64,000 nt of DNA from Chlorocebus sabaeus. Taxonomy: Eukaryota; Chordata; Mammalia; Primates; Cercopithecidae. The notes beneath the pieces were generated by a model. It did no database searches and was not told the DNA's origin. It saw nothing but the letters and a program-made list of their open reading frames with translations. Shown here in pieces: positions 1 through 10,475 of the stretch. The DNA lies in the NCBI RefSeq assembly GCF_047675955.1, contig NC_132911.1, positions 72,511,133 to 72,575,132 of the forward strand. Reading direction: 5' to 3'. Position numbers and translations under genes: made by a program. Numbering within the stretch: the first letter of the stretch is position 1; every line of letters starts with the position of its first letter.

Positions 1-1557
1 TTGAAGATATTTTGAAGCATTACAAAACTATGCCTAAAAATCATTGCATTAGAATTCTGGACAATGATATTCTGATTAGATAATAGGTAGGTGTAAGATG
101 AAAAATACATTTCACAAACTTTCCAAGTTTTGTAAGATTTAATCGTTTACATCTTACAAAATATATATTTGTGATATATATAAATATTATATATAGTGGA
201 ATATATATATTCCATGTGTATTTGTATACACACACACATTTTATATAAAGAAATAGAAACTTTTTAGTTTCTCCCATTCCCATTAAGTAAATAGAATAAT
301 TAGTTGAGGATTATTGATTGGAAGGTGCTCAGGGCAGTTATATATCTTGGTCAGGCCTGATCACACTCACAAGAGTGTGAAATCTTAAATTATTAAAAAG
401 CTGAATAGCGGGGATCATCATAAAATCACCATAGAATTTTTAAATCTGTGTACTGAAGATGTGGCAAACCAAAGTCACTACATTTCTCTAAGTGTGTTAT
501 GACCCACTCCAAATAGAGTGGAATCACTCTGTCACCTTCTCTGTTCCGCTCAAAGTGCTTCTACTCACATGGTGTAAATTTGCATTAACTGATTTGGCAT
601 ATATGTTATGAAGTGGACTTATGAAACTTGTGGTCAAAGCCAACATCCCTTATATATTTTGCTGTTGCCCAACTAACTCTTCTCTGGTACCCCGCTGCAC
701 ATCTTCCAGCCATGTATGCAACCCTGAACTCCGATTTGCTGCCAACTCTCAGCAAGCCCATTATTTCACTTTATTGACCTCCCTGATCATATCTTAAAAA
801 TACCTCTTGCTTTTATCAGAGAGCTGTAGTGTGTGTGGAGGTCTCCTTTGGTTGTTCCCCCTCTCAAAAGGATCGCGGCCTTGAGCTACCTGTTGTTTAA
901 TACATGAAAAGAAATATTTTGTCCTATTTAGGCAGGCTTATGATTGTTTAGGGCAGTGGTTTGGGGGTAAGAAGGATACTAGTTACTCACTTATGGCCAG
1001 AGGTAAAATTCCTCTCCAGAAAGATATTTTAATATTTAAAAATAAGTTGTCATTAATAAAGGTAAAATGTCATTTTAATAAAAATGATTAGGAAAATGCT
1101 TTTATTAGAGAAGCAATACAATATAAGCTTGGTACTTATGTTCAACTTAAATATTGTAAATATATTTTTTGGAGTAATGATTGTCAGGTGATCTTCCCCA
1201 GTGGTTGAGGTTATGAAGACATTTCCTATATCAAAATTTACATTAATCTTTATAATCTCAGAGCATTTAGAGGAGGCAGAAGACAAAGAAAGCAGTTCCA
1301 TTTTATAAAATTTTGCCCAGAGTCCAAGTTAAGTGTTGTCATTGATTTACTTCAAAACAGTTTTTTAAAATGCTACTTTAATTGACATGTTTCTATTACC
1401 AGCCCATTTATTTTTCATTTCTGCCTTAATGTATTTTATTTTCATGCAGCTTTTAAATAGCTTTCAAAGTGACTCAAAATTCAACTCAATAAATAATTCA
1501 CTATATAACCTTAGAAATAATAATATGTACATATACCAATATGGCATCATAACTTTG
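1..1557. other. AT-rich stretch without a gene
   Basis: No coding exon or repeat family is recognised with confidence. It is mostly AT-rich, with an alternating TA/CA tract near 165-240. About 590-960 is richer in G+C and looks faintly like the downstream part of an old retroviral LTR (an AAAATACC box followed by a CT-rich stretch), but I could not assign a family. Confidence 0.6.
165..240. repeat. TA/CA-rich simple sequence with a short palindrome
   Basis: Alternating TA with CA at the end. GGAATATATATATTCC at 198-213 is a perfect 16-base palindrome. Ordinary low-complexity DNA. Confidence 0.75.
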
Positions 1558-1575
1558 AAAAAAGAAATAATATTT

Positions 1576-1880
1576 TGGGCAAGCATGGTGGCTCATGCCT
1601 GTAATCCCAGTACTTCAGAAGGTTGAGGCAGCTGGATCACTTGAGGTCAGTAATTCAAGACCTAAGGCCAGCGTGGCCAACACAGTGAAACCATATCTCT
1701 ACTAAAAATTCAAAAATTAGCCAGACATGGCAGTGCACATCTGTAATCCCAGCTCCTCAGGAGGCTGAGGCAGTAGAATCACTTGAACCCAGGAAGTGGA
1801 GGTTGCAGTGAGTCAAGACCATGCCATTGCACTCCAGCCTGGGCAACAGAGTGAGACCCCATCACAAAAGAAAGAAATAA
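1576..1880 (+). mobile_element. Alu element, sense
   Basis: Full dimeric Alu: left-arm start GGCTCATGCCTGTAATCCCAG, middle A-rich linker, right arm ending in ACTCCAGCCTGGGCAACAG and an AAAG-type tail. The flanks share an AAAGAAATAA-like direct repeat (about 1560-1575 and 1868-1885). Divergence suggests AluS or AluJ age. Confidence 0.95.
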
Positions 1881-1889
1881 ATCATATTT

Positions 1890-2440
1890 TTAATGTTTGT
1901 GGATTTTTAATCCACACAAATTTTTAATGTGATCAATGGAAATATTAGACTACAAAAATAACATAGGCTTTCCTACTGCACCTCTTTTCTTTTTTTGGTG
2001 ATTCAATTAAGAAGCCATGAACCATACAAAGAGAACAGCTAAGACCCGTATGACAAGGACAGCTAAGTTGGGAGTTCACCTGGAAAGTATCGAAGCATGA
2101 TTAAAGAAAGGGGCTGAGTGGGTAGTGGCCTGGCAGGGTCAGAAGATTTGTTACATACAAGGTGGGGGCAGGGTATTGAGAAAATAATTAAATATATTGA
2201 AAATATATTGAAAAAATATATATTCAAGTCAGCCTTCTTTCTAATGCACATAGGCATCACAGAGATAGCATAGGGAAAGCTAGAATGAACCTTGTTGTGT
2301 TGAATTGAAATTGGAGGTGTTGGTGTGATCTCATGACTTTCAATAATAGAAATATGTGTAGATGTAATAGAAATAAATACATATTTGTTTGTATTTACAT
2401 ATACTTAAGTGCATATACCTACATTTACTTCCCAACTTTG
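1890..2440. other. AT-rich DNA, nothing recognised
   Basis: No repeat family or coding signal that I can name. Runs of ATATTGAAAATAT-like sequence lie near 2180-2225. Confidence 0.5.
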
Positions 2441-3465
2441 TCTACAGGAAGGGCCTGGGAATAGCAACATCCTGGTAACAATGAGCACACCTAGCACCCA
2501 CATTTTGGTTTCTAAATACCATTCTCCAGTAAGTAGAACCAGGTGTCCTTGAAGAAATGGTTGATTCCAGGTTTGGGGCTAAGCAAGGTATAGCGTATCA
2601 TATGTCAAAAAGTAAGGAAGAGCTCAAAGACTAGTAGGTGTGTATCAAATGACACAGAGGAGGTGCCTACCCCTAAGACATCTTGAGGGTCAAAATCAAA
2701 AATGATAGTAACAGATTATTTTACTGAATAAAATAGGAATATTTTACTTCACTGGGATCTAATGGAATGTGGAATGTGCTCAATTCATGGGGAGAAGAGA
2801 CAGCATTACCTTATAGTAGAATGCCAACTAGTAAAAGTAGAAGGATGATGGAATTAGAAAATCACTACTTGGCAACCATCTGAAAGATAATTCAGGCAAG
2901 AAACATTAATCAGTACTAAAATCAATGGGTAAAAGTTGGATAAACAATGAGGTGTTACATAATCTCTAAGTATCTGCCTACAAAATACTTGTAAATTACA
3001 AAGGGAAAAAGTAACTTTACAGTAAAGAAACCAGGCTGACACTACTTCGTTCAAGTGATGAGATAAAGCAATATTGTATGCCCATGGTAGGATGCATTTA
3101 AAACAACACAGCATTGTTTTGTGATTTTCCTGACAATCATGTATAACCTGAATTGAATAATGAGAAAATATCTCATAAAGCTAATAGAGAAAATTTATAA
3201 AGTAACTTTTCTAGAGTTTTCAAAAATGTTACAGTCGTGAGGGTCAAGAGAGGCCTCAGACTGAAGGGACATGACAACTAAGTGCAAAATATGGTTCTAG
3301 ATATAATACTTCTGCTATGAAAGAGATTATTGGGAAAGTTGACAAAATTTGAATGTGGTCTCTATGTGAAGGGAATAAGGAATTATTTGTATTGTTCCTA
3401 AACTTTTACTATAAATTTAAAATTACCTCAAAACAAAAATTACTAAAAATAATTTAAAAGAGCAC
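2440..3465 (+). mobile_element. Old L1 (L1MC/L1ME-type) 3' UTR
   Basis: The stretch around 3235-3380 (ACATGACAACTAAGTGCAA, then a conserved 'attattgggaaa...gacaaaatttgaatg' segment) matches the 3' UTR of old mammalian L1 elements. It ends near 3460 in an A-rich 'attacctcaaaacaaaaa' end typical of L1 tails. The part before 3100 is more diverged and less certain. Confidence 0.55.
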
Positions 3466-3837
3466 CTATGAAATCAGTATTTGCAAAACAGTTCACCTAC
3501 TGGGTTTCTTTAAACAGTAAATTATGTGAATGTAGTTAAGAATTTCATCAATGTTTATACAAGGAAGTGGCTTATACAATAAATAGCTAAAAATCTGAGT
3601 AAAGAAAATGTGCAATTCTGGTTAACTAAGCATATGCATTTTCCTCTTCTGCCTCTAAAAATCATTTTGAAATATCTGAAAAAAGTATTTAAACAATAAA
3701 TGCATGAGAATGCTGAAACACAAGAAAGAGTGCTGAGAGAGACACTTTCTCCTTTGTGTACAGAATTTCTTCATTACGAATGGTGGCATCTTCTTTGTAC
3801 CTATATATAGTCAGTGACCCAGAGTGAATGATGTGTT
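3466..3837. other. AT-rich DNA, nothing recognised
   Basis: No repeat family or coding signal recognised. Confidence 0.5.
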
Positions 3838-4145
3838 TTCTTAGTTTTTCTGCTGCTATTACACAGTGCCTTTATTTCTCACAGTTCTTGAGACTGGGAA
3901 ATCCAGGATCATGGTACTGGCATTTGATCTGGTGAGGGCCCTCTTACTTTGTCCTCATGTGGCACAAGGCAGAAGGGCAAGCTAGCTGAACACTGTATGA
4001 AGCCTCTTTTAAAAGGGCTCTAATCCCATTAATGAGGGAGCAGCTTTCTTCGTCTGATCATCACTTAAAGACCTCACTTATAACCCCCCTGAGATTGGCA
4101 ACGCATGAATTCTGAAGGGGCCACTTTCAAACCAGAGCAGGTGTA
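3838..4145 (-). mobile_element. MaLR-family LTR (MLT1/MST-like), antisense
   Basis: Carries in reverse orientation the typical MaLR landmarks: 'tttatttctcacagttcttgagactgggaa', 'tctggtgagggccc', 'tcctcatgtgg', 'ctaatcccattaatgaggg', then 'gcatgaattctgaagggg' near the other end. It is a solo, decayed LTR with no internal retroviral sequence attached. Confidence 0.75.
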
Positions 4146-4254
4146 GTGAAAATATTGTTTGGAATTTCCTGGAAAGTACCTTAAAACACATTGTCTCAGT
4201 TGGAAAGGTTCCTCATATGCTCTTCCTACTGTCTAGAAGCCTGTTTGCAATTCC

Positions 4255-4990
4255 TCTTCTCCTTACTCCTTCTGCATCTTCAGGCAACAACTGATCTCCT
4301 TTTTGTCACTGTGGATTAGGTTTCATTTTTTAGAGTTTCATGTATATGGAATCACACACTATGCATTTTTTTGGTATATCCTCTTTAACATCATTAAGTT
4401 AATAATTATTAACCTAATTATTTTAATATTCATCCATGTTGCCGCATGTTACCAATTTTTTATTTCTTTTTATTGCTGAGTTGTATTCCATATGCCTATG
4501 TGCATTTTTCTTATGTAAATACCTGGAGTGGATTGACTGAACTACATGGTAGGTATATGTTAAATTTTTAAATAAACTACCTATTAAAGTGGATGTACAA
4601 TTCGACATTTCTGTGAACAGTTTATAGGAGTTCCAGTTGTTCCATATCCTCACCCAATCTTGGTATTGTCAGTCTTTTTAGCCAGAAACTCATTAGCCAT
4701 TCTAATAGGTTTGTAATGATATCTCATTGTTATTTTGATTTATACTTCCCTGATGTCTAATGAGATGAATTTTCTTTTCTTGTGATTATTTGCCTTTCAT
4801 ATATCTTTGGTGATGTGTCTGTCCAAATATGTTGCCCATTTTTATTTGGGTTGTTTTGGGGTTTTAAGAATTGTATCTTCTAGGTCCTTTTCACTTTCAT
4901 ATAAATTTTAGGATCATTTTGTTAATTTTCATATAAAAATACCTGCTGGAATTTTTATTGGGATTGTGTTGAATTTATAGGTGCTGTTAG
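4255..4990 (-). mobile_element. Old L1 (L1M) ORF2 3' part, antisense
   Basis: The antisense L1 hallmarks run in order: 'gtatatggaatcacacactatg', 'tttattgctgagttgtattccat', 'aataggtttgtaatgatatctcattg' and 'attgggattgtgttgaatttatag'. On the minus strand 4423-4653 still reads HMEYNSAIKRN, the end of ORF2. There are internal deletions, and its upstream end merges into the local duplication block at 4971. Confidence 0.8.
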
Positions 4991-5180
4991 GCAGAATTGA
5001 CATCTTAACAATTCTACATAGTCTTAACCATTCTACATAGTCTTAACCATTCTACATAGTCTTAACAATTTTCTACATGGACTATGTAGAAATTTGAATT
5101 TATAGGTGCTGTTAGGCAGAATTGACATCTTAACAATTCTGCATAGTCTTAACAATTTTCTACATAGTCTATGTAGAAAA
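4971..5180. repeat. Local 125-bp duplication with 19-bp triplication and palindrome
   Basis: GAATTTATAGGTGCTGTTAG and the following ~40 bases occur at 4971 and again at 5096 (offset 125). Within copy one, a 19-mer (ATTCTACATAGTCTTAACC) is repeated three times at 5011-5067. Copy two ends in a perfect palindrome, arms 5156-5167 and 5169-5180 around one central base. Copy one ends in an imperfect version of the same palindrome. Confidence 0.95.
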
Positions 5181-5182
5181 TT

Positions 5183-6305
5183 AGAGGGGATCTACAAAAA
5201 AGATACAAAAAATAATATGTAAGTTTATTAAGGTTTTAGATGCAAAGTACAAAATCAATTACATATTTGTGTTCAAGCAAACATCATCAGAAGTTAAAAT
5301 AGTAAAAGTACCATTTATAATGGTATTAAAATATGAAATACTTAGGAATTAAATTTTTAAAAGATATATAAGACCCCTATACTAACATGTATAAAAACTC
5401 TTGAAAAAATTAAAGAATATCTAAATAAATGAAGAGATGTACTCTTATTTATGAATAGGAAAACTCAATACTATTAATATATTGAATTATATATGCTACC
5501 TGACTTCAACAGTCATTAAATCAGTTATAAGTAAAAGGCAGTGCAGTATTGGTGTAAATTGAAATGGATTATTACCTAAATGTAAAACCTTTTTTCTTCT
5601 CAAAGAGAGTGTAGGAGATAATTTTTGTGAGCTTGGGATTTGAAAATATTTCTTAAATATGACAGAAATATATAAACTGTAAAAAAATCAATAAAATGGA
5701 CTTATTTAAAATTAAACATTTGTTCTTCAAAAGACGTTGTTAAGAAAATGAAAAGGCAAACCAAAGATAGATTACATATCTGAAAAAGGACTCCTGTCTA
5801 TTATATATAAAGAATACTTTTGTTATGATATTTTGCTATATATGATACTTTTGGTATGATAAGAAGAGAAAAAAACAATTCAATAAATAAACAATGTAAT
5901 TGAAGAGACACTTTTCATAAGAAGATGTATAGGTGGCAAAATAAGTGAATGAACAGCTGCTCAATATCATTAGGGAAATACAGCTAAACCCACTGCCCAT
6001 TCATTAGAATGTCTAAAGTTAAAAAGACTGACTTTAATAAGTGTTGGTGAAGATTTGGAGCAATTAGAACTTTTATATACTTATAGTGGGAATGCAAAAT
6101 GGTCCAACCACTTTGGAAAAAAGTTTGGCAAGTGAGGTTTATTTCTAGTAGCCCCAAATTGAAAACAGGTGGATTGATATGTTATTGGATAAAAAAATTG
6201 CATGCATACATATACTATTCTTATATAAAAACATGAATTAATGATGCACACAGTAACACAAATGAATCATGACTTATGCTGAGTGAACAAAGCCAGAGGA
6301 AAATG
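5183..6305 (+). mobile_element. Old L1 (L1M) ORF2 fragment, sense
   Basis: Consensus-like L1 ORF2 text after the RT domain: 'ggatctacaaaaaag', 'aaaatatgaaatacttaggaattaa', 'gaaaaggcaaaccaaagatag', 'gggaaatacagctaaaccc', 'gtgggaatgcaaaatgg' and 'gctgagtgaacaaagccag'. No intact frame. It faces the L1 piece at 4255-4990, so the two are separate or inverted relative to each other. Confidence 0.85.
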
Positions 6306-6309
6306 AGAC

Positions 6310-6930
6310 GAACTAAGCAGAAGTTTGTTCTCTGAAAGATTAATAAAATTGACCAAGCTTTAGCAAGACTCACGAACGAAAAAGAGAGAAATCTCAATTC
6401 AAAAACAGGAATGAAATGGGAGATCACTATGGACTGCTGACATCTAAAGAATAATAAGGTAATACTAGGGATGACTCTATACACATAATTGACAACGTAA
6501 TTGAAATAGACAAAGTCTTTGAAAATACAAATTGGACAATTCATGGAACACGAAGTACATAATTGAATTGAATTTGCATTTTGAAAACTCCCGAAGTAAA
6601 GATCTTCTGGCCCAAATCAATTCAATGAAGATTATCATCAAACATTTAAAAAAGAATCAATACTAATTCTATATACTCTCTTCCAAAAGAGGAGGAAATA
6701 ATTCCCAGTTTATTTTATGAAGCTACTTTTACCCTTTTACCAAAACCAGACAAAAACTGTACAAAAAGGAAAACTGCAGATAAAATTCATTACATTATGA
6801 ATATAGACACAAAAAACCTTAACAAAATTAAACAGAATTCAGAAAAACAAAAACAAACAAAAAAAAAACTTTTGCACCATGACCAAGTGAGGTTTCCTAC
6901 AGGGATGCAAGGATAATCAATGTAATCAAC
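6310..6930 (+). mobile_element. Old L1 ORF2 fragment (region leading into the RT), sense
   Basis: Matches the L1 ORF2 stretch between endonuclease and RT: 'gattaataaaattgaccaagc', 'agcaagactcacgaacg', 'ccaaaaccagacaaaaactg', 'atgaatatagacac', 'catgaccaagtgaggttt'. It is upstream ORF2 sequence lying downstream of 3' ORF2 sequence, so this is a second element or a rearranged one. Full of stops. Confidence 0.8.
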
Positions 6931-7183
6931 TGTCTTTGTACCTTCGGCCTACTATAATGAAAATACCATAAATTAGGTGACTTATAAACCATAGAAATTT
7001 ATTTCACACAGTTCTGAAAGCTGGAAGTCCAAGATCAAGGTGCCTGGCAGATTTGGTGTCTGGTGAGGGCCCACTTTCTGATTCATAGATGGTGGCTTCT
7101 CTATGCGTCTTCACATGGAAAGGGCAAAGGAACTCTCTTGGGTCTCTTCTAGGGGTGCCAGTCCCATTCATGAGGGTTGTCAA
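6931..7183 (-). mobile_element. Truncated MaLR-family LTR, antisense
   Basis: 'aattaggtgacttataaaccatagaaatttatt', 'ggtgcctggcagatttggtgtctggtgagggccc' and 'gtcccattcatgaggg' are reverse-orientation MaLR LTR landmarks. It breaks off near 7180, where L1 sequence resumes, so it splits an L1. Confidence 0.75.
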
Positions 7184-7352
7184 AGTACAGAAGTAGTTCA
7201 ATGGAGGGAGGATAGCTTTTTAAACTATCAATGCTGCTGGAGCATTTGGCTATCCATTGGCAGAAAACCAAAGCGCAACCTCAGTCTCACACCTTATACA
7301 AAAATTTACTTAAAGTATATCACAGATTTAATGATGTCACATATATGTGAAA

Positions 7353-7399
<47 letters not shown>

Positions 7400-7445
7400 A
7401 ACTTGTAAAAGCAGAGAATATTAATAGAATACTGGGTACCAGATA
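7184..7445 (+). mobile_element. L1M ORF2 end and 3' UTR, first part, sense
   Basis: 'gaagtagttcaatggaggg' to 'acaaaaatttacttaaagtat' is L1 ORF2 near its C-terminus. 'cacatatatgtgaaatct' followed by 'gaacttgtaaaagcagagaat' and 'gggtaccaga' is L1M 3' UTR. The element continues at 7841 beyond an inserted MST LTR. Confidence 0.85.
7356..7397 (+). repeat. A(42) run inside an L1 3' UTR
   Basis: Forty-two uninterrupted A's. The flanking L1M 3' UTR continues on both sides (before: 'gtgaaatct'; after: 'tgaacttg'), so this is an expanded internal A tract rather than the tail of an element. Confidence 0.9.
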
Positions 7446-7840
7446 TTATAGTGTGGATGTCCCCTCCATATTTCATGTTGAGATGTAATTGCTAGGGTTG
7501 AAGTTGGGGCCTGGTGGGAAGTGTTTGGGTCCTGGTGGCAGATCCCTCATGGCTTGGTGCTGGCCTCATGATAGGAGTGAGTTCTCATGAGATCTGTTTA
7601 AGTGGTGCAACACCTACCCCTGTGCCTCTCTGCCCATCCTGCTTTTGCCATGAAACATGCCTGCTCGTTATCTTTTGTCATGAGTTAAAGCTCCCTGAGG
7701 CTGTCCCAGAAGCTGAGCAGATGCCGGTGCCATGCTTCTTGTATAGCCTGCAGAACTATAAGCCAATTAAACTCTTTTCTTTATAAATTATCCAGTTTCA
7801 GATATTTCTTTATAACAATGCAAGAATGGCCTAACACATC
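7446..7840 (+). mobile_element. MST-type MaLR solo LTR, sense
   Basis: Sense-strand MST/THE1-class LTR: 'gtgtggatgtcccctcc', 'gagttctcatgagatctg', 'atgcttcttgtatagcctgcagaac', 'aattaaactcttttctttataaatta' (polyadenylation region) and 'atttctttataacaatgcaag' at the end. No internal region. It sits inside an L1 3' UTR. Confidence 0.9.
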
Positions 7841-8160
7841 AGGGGTTGAGGGTGGAGTGTGTGAGGAGAAAGATTGGGAGATGTTGGTCAAACGATATAA
7901 GGTTTCAGTTAAACAGAAGGAATAAATTCTGGGCTCTATTTTATAGCACGGTGGCTGTAGTTAATAATAATGTATTTTACACTTGGAAATTCCTAACAGA
8001 CTATATTTTAGATGTTTTCACCACAAACAGAAATGATAAGTATATGAGGCAACAGATATGTTAATAAGCATGATTTAGTCATTTCACAATGTATAATGTA
8101 TCAAAATATCACATTGTACATCATAATATATATATTTGTCAATAAAAGTTATAGATGTAA
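7841..8160 (+). mobile_element. L1M 3' UTR, second part, sense
   Basis: Resumes the 3' UTR interrupted at 7445: 'gatgttggtcaaacgatataagg', 'tagcacggtggctgtagttaataataatg', 'atgttaataagcatga', 'atcaaaatatcacattgtac', 'tttgtcaataaaagtt'. The last text is the usual L1M 3' end. Confidence 0.85.
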
Positions 8161-8426
8161 ATTTTAAAAACAACACTTAAAAACAAGGAAGTTCTAAGGA
8201 AAGTTCTTAGAGATCTAGAGTTACACTTAGACTTGACACCATAAGCACAGTCTGTAGGAGGACATATTGATAAATCGGACCTCAGCAAAATTAAAAACTT
8301 TTGCTCTGTGAAAGACTGTATTAAAAAGATTAGAAGATAAGTTACTGGGTAGGAGAAAATATTTTCAAAGCACACATCTAACAAATGGATAAGATCTGTT
8401 TATAGAATACAGACCATTCAAACTCA
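8161..8426 (+). mobile_element. Older L1M ORF2 fragment, part 1 of 3, sense
   Basis: 'acttagacttgacaccataag', 'cctcagcaaaattaaaaacttttgctctgtgaaag' and 'ggagaaaatattttcaaagcac' are L1 ORF2 C-terminal-third sequence. The same element continues at 9022 and 9845 after a Tigger and two Alus. Confidence 0.85.
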
Positions 8427-9021
8427 GCAGAGTAGTAGCCCCCTCTTATCTGTGGTTTCAGTTACTCATGGTCAACCATGGCCCAAAAATATTAAACAGA
8501 AAATTCCAGAAATAAACAATTCATAAGTTTTAAATTGCATATCGTTCTGAGTAGCATTATGGAGTCTAACCCCGTCCCACTCGATTTGGGTGAGGGGTGA
8601 ATCATTCCTTTGTCCAGCGTCCCCACATTGTCTATTCCACCCACCCACCTGTCAGTTACTTAGTAGCAGTCTCAGTTATCAGATTGACTGTTGTGGTATC
8701 TCAGTGCTTGAGTTCGAGTAACCCTTATTTGACTTGGTAATGACCCCCAAATGCAAAATTAGTGATGCTGGCAATTCAGACATGCCAAAGAGAAGCCTTA
8801 ACATATTTTAGTGAAAAGGTGAATGTTCTCTCCTTAATGGGGAAAGAAAAAAAATCATAGGCTGAGGTTGCTAAGATATACAGTAGGAATGAAACTTCAT
8901 GAAATTGTGAAGAGGAAAAGAAGAAATTTGTGTATAAGTAGGGTTGGTACTGTATATAGTTTCAGGCATCCATTGGGGGTTTTGGAATGAATACCTGCAA
9001 GCTAAGCGGAGACTACTTGTA
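8427..9021 (+). mobile_element. Internally deleted Tigger (TcMar/pogo-like) DNA transposon
   Basis: The left end 'agtagccccctcttatctgtgg' and right end 'aagctaagcggagactacttgta' form the Tigger-type inverted termini. The 5' UTR-like part contains 'ggtcaaccatggcccaaaaatatt', and the middle skips from the transposase N-terminus directly to 'ggttggtactgtatatagtttcaggcatcc', the 3' end. A shortened non-autonomous copy inserted into the L1. Confidence 0.88.
8740..8920 (+). pseudogene. Tigger transposase N-terminal remnant
   Basis: Begins at ATGACCCCCAAATGC and includes 'gatgctggcaattcagacatgccaaagag' and a 'gctgaggttgctaagatatac' helix-turn-helix segment. This corresponds to the first ~60 codons (DNA-binding end) of pogo-like transposases. 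Stops and the internal deletion remove the catalytic DDE domain, so it cannot act as a transposase. Confidence 0.7.
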
Positions 9022-9350
9022 TAAACAAAACAAAACAAATTAACCAACACTCCCTTTAATAATCTAAATGCAATTAGAAAATGAGTAAAAGACAAGAAGA
9101 GACATTTCACATAAGGGTGTATACTGATGGTAGATAAGCACATGAAAAGATGTTCAAAACCATTTGCCATTAGAGAAATACAAATTAAAACCACAGTGAT
9201 AAATCACTACACACCTATCAGAATGGCTAAAATAAAACTGAGACCACCAAATGATGGTGAGGATGAAGAGAGACTGAATCACTCATGCATTGCAGGTAAT
9301 AATATAAAATGGTACAATCACTCTGGAAAATACTTTGACAAATTATTTTA
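9022..9350 (+). mobile_element. Older L1M ORF2 fragment, part 2 of 3, sense
   Basis: 'gataagcacatgaaaagatgttcaaaacc', 'tagagaaatacaaattaaaaccac', 'acctatcagaatggctaaaat' and 'aaatggtacaatcactctggaaaa' continue the L1 ORF2 of 8161-8426 in register with the L1 order. Confidence 0.88.
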
Positions 9351-9365
9351 TTTTATTTTTACATT

Positions 9366-9528
9366 TATTTATTTATTTTTGAGACAGAGTCTCACTCTGT
9401 GGCTCAGGTTGGAGTGCAGTGGCATGATCTTGGCTCACTGCAACTTCTGCCTCCCTGGACTCAAGGGATCCTCCCAACTTAGCCTCCCAAGTAACTGGGA
9501 CTACAGTCATATGATGCCATGCCTGGCT

Positions 9529-9530
<2 letters not shown>
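9366..9530 (-). mobile_element. Truncated Alu, antisense
   Basis: 'gagacagagtctcactctgtggctcaggttggagtgcag' to 'tgcctggctaattttt' is the right arm of an antisense Alu. It stops at the T-rich middle, where a second Alu begins, and no left arm is found beyond it. Confidence 0.9.
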
Positions 9531-9565
<35 letters not shown>

Positions 9566-9844
9566 AGGCTGAGTCTCACTCTGCTGCCCAGGCTGGAGTG
9601 CAGTGGTGCAATATCGGCTCACTGCAACCTCTGCCTCCCAGGTTCAAACAATTCTTCTGCCTCATCCTCCTGAGTAGCTGGGGTTACAGGTGTGCGCCAC
9701 CATGCCCAGCTAATTTTTGTATATTTAGTAGAGATTGGGTTTTATCATGTTGGTCAGGATGGTCTCAAACTCCTGACCTCATGAGCCACCTGCCTCAGCC
9801 TCCCAAAGTGGTGGGATTACAGGCATGCACCAACATGCCCAGCT
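9531..9844 (-). mobile_element. Alu, antisense, abutting the previous Alu
   Basis: A T run of about 34 followed by a complete antisense dimer ending 'gggattacaggcatgcaccaacatgcccagc'. It seems to have inserted into the A-rich linker of the neighbouring Alu. The composite keeps one 239-codon frame open on the plus strand, which is coincidental. Confidence 0.92.
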
Positions 9845-10475
9845 GAAAAAATATTTTAAAGTAGATATGCAACTACCAAATATCAGTGTTCACACTCCTG
9901 AACATTTATCCCCAACAAGTGAAGATTTATGTTAACACAAAAACTTGTATATGATGTTTCTAGTAGTATTATTTACAATAGTAAAAAAACTAGGAACAAC
10001 CCAGATACGGCTGAATCACTAAACAAATGTGGTACATTCATGACATGGAATACTATTCAGCAGTTAAAAAGAATAAGCTATTAATGCATGCTAAAATCTA
10101 GATGAATTTCCAGAGAAATATGCTGAGTGAAAAAAGCCAAATGAAAAGTTTATGTATTATATGATTATGTGATTACATTTATAAAATAGTGACAAAATTT
10201 TTATTTGTGATTTTTGGGTGTCAGGGATGGAGTAGGGAAATGAGGAAAGTGGATGAAACAATATAACAACATCAGGGATTCTTATGGTGATCGAAATGTT
10301 CTATATACTGACTTTGTCAATATAAACACCCTGGTTATATATTCTTCTATAGTTTTGCAAAAATATTACCAATAAGGGAACATGAATAAAATGTGCATGG
10401 GATTTCTGTATATTATTTCTAACAACTGAATATGAGTCTACAATTACTTCAAAACGTAAAGTTTAATGAAAAATG
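9845..10475 (+). mobile_element. Older L1M ORF2 end and 3' UTR, part 3 of 3, sense
   Basis: 'acacaaaaacttgtatatgatg', 'aatgtggtacattcatgacatggaatactattcagcagttaaaaag', 'gctgagtgaaaaaagcc', then the 3' UTR text 'gattcttatggtgatcgaaatgttct' and 'tgagtctacaattacttcaaaac'. This is the natural 3' end of the L1 started at 8161. Confidence 0.88.

Noticed and set aside
590..960. Possible LTR with an AAAATACC box and CT-rich end
   Set aside because: No TG...CA ends, target duplication or family resemblance could be confirmed.
5011..5067. Three regularly spaced identical 19-mers, CRISPR-like at first sight
   Set aside because: They are directly adjacent with no spacers, in a primate genome; a local tandem duplication.
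9127..9846. A 239-codon open frame on the plus strand, the longest in the window
   Set aside because: It runs through L1 text, a truncated Alu and a second Alu; the protein is Alu/L1 antisense translation with a poly-Phe stretch from the T run.
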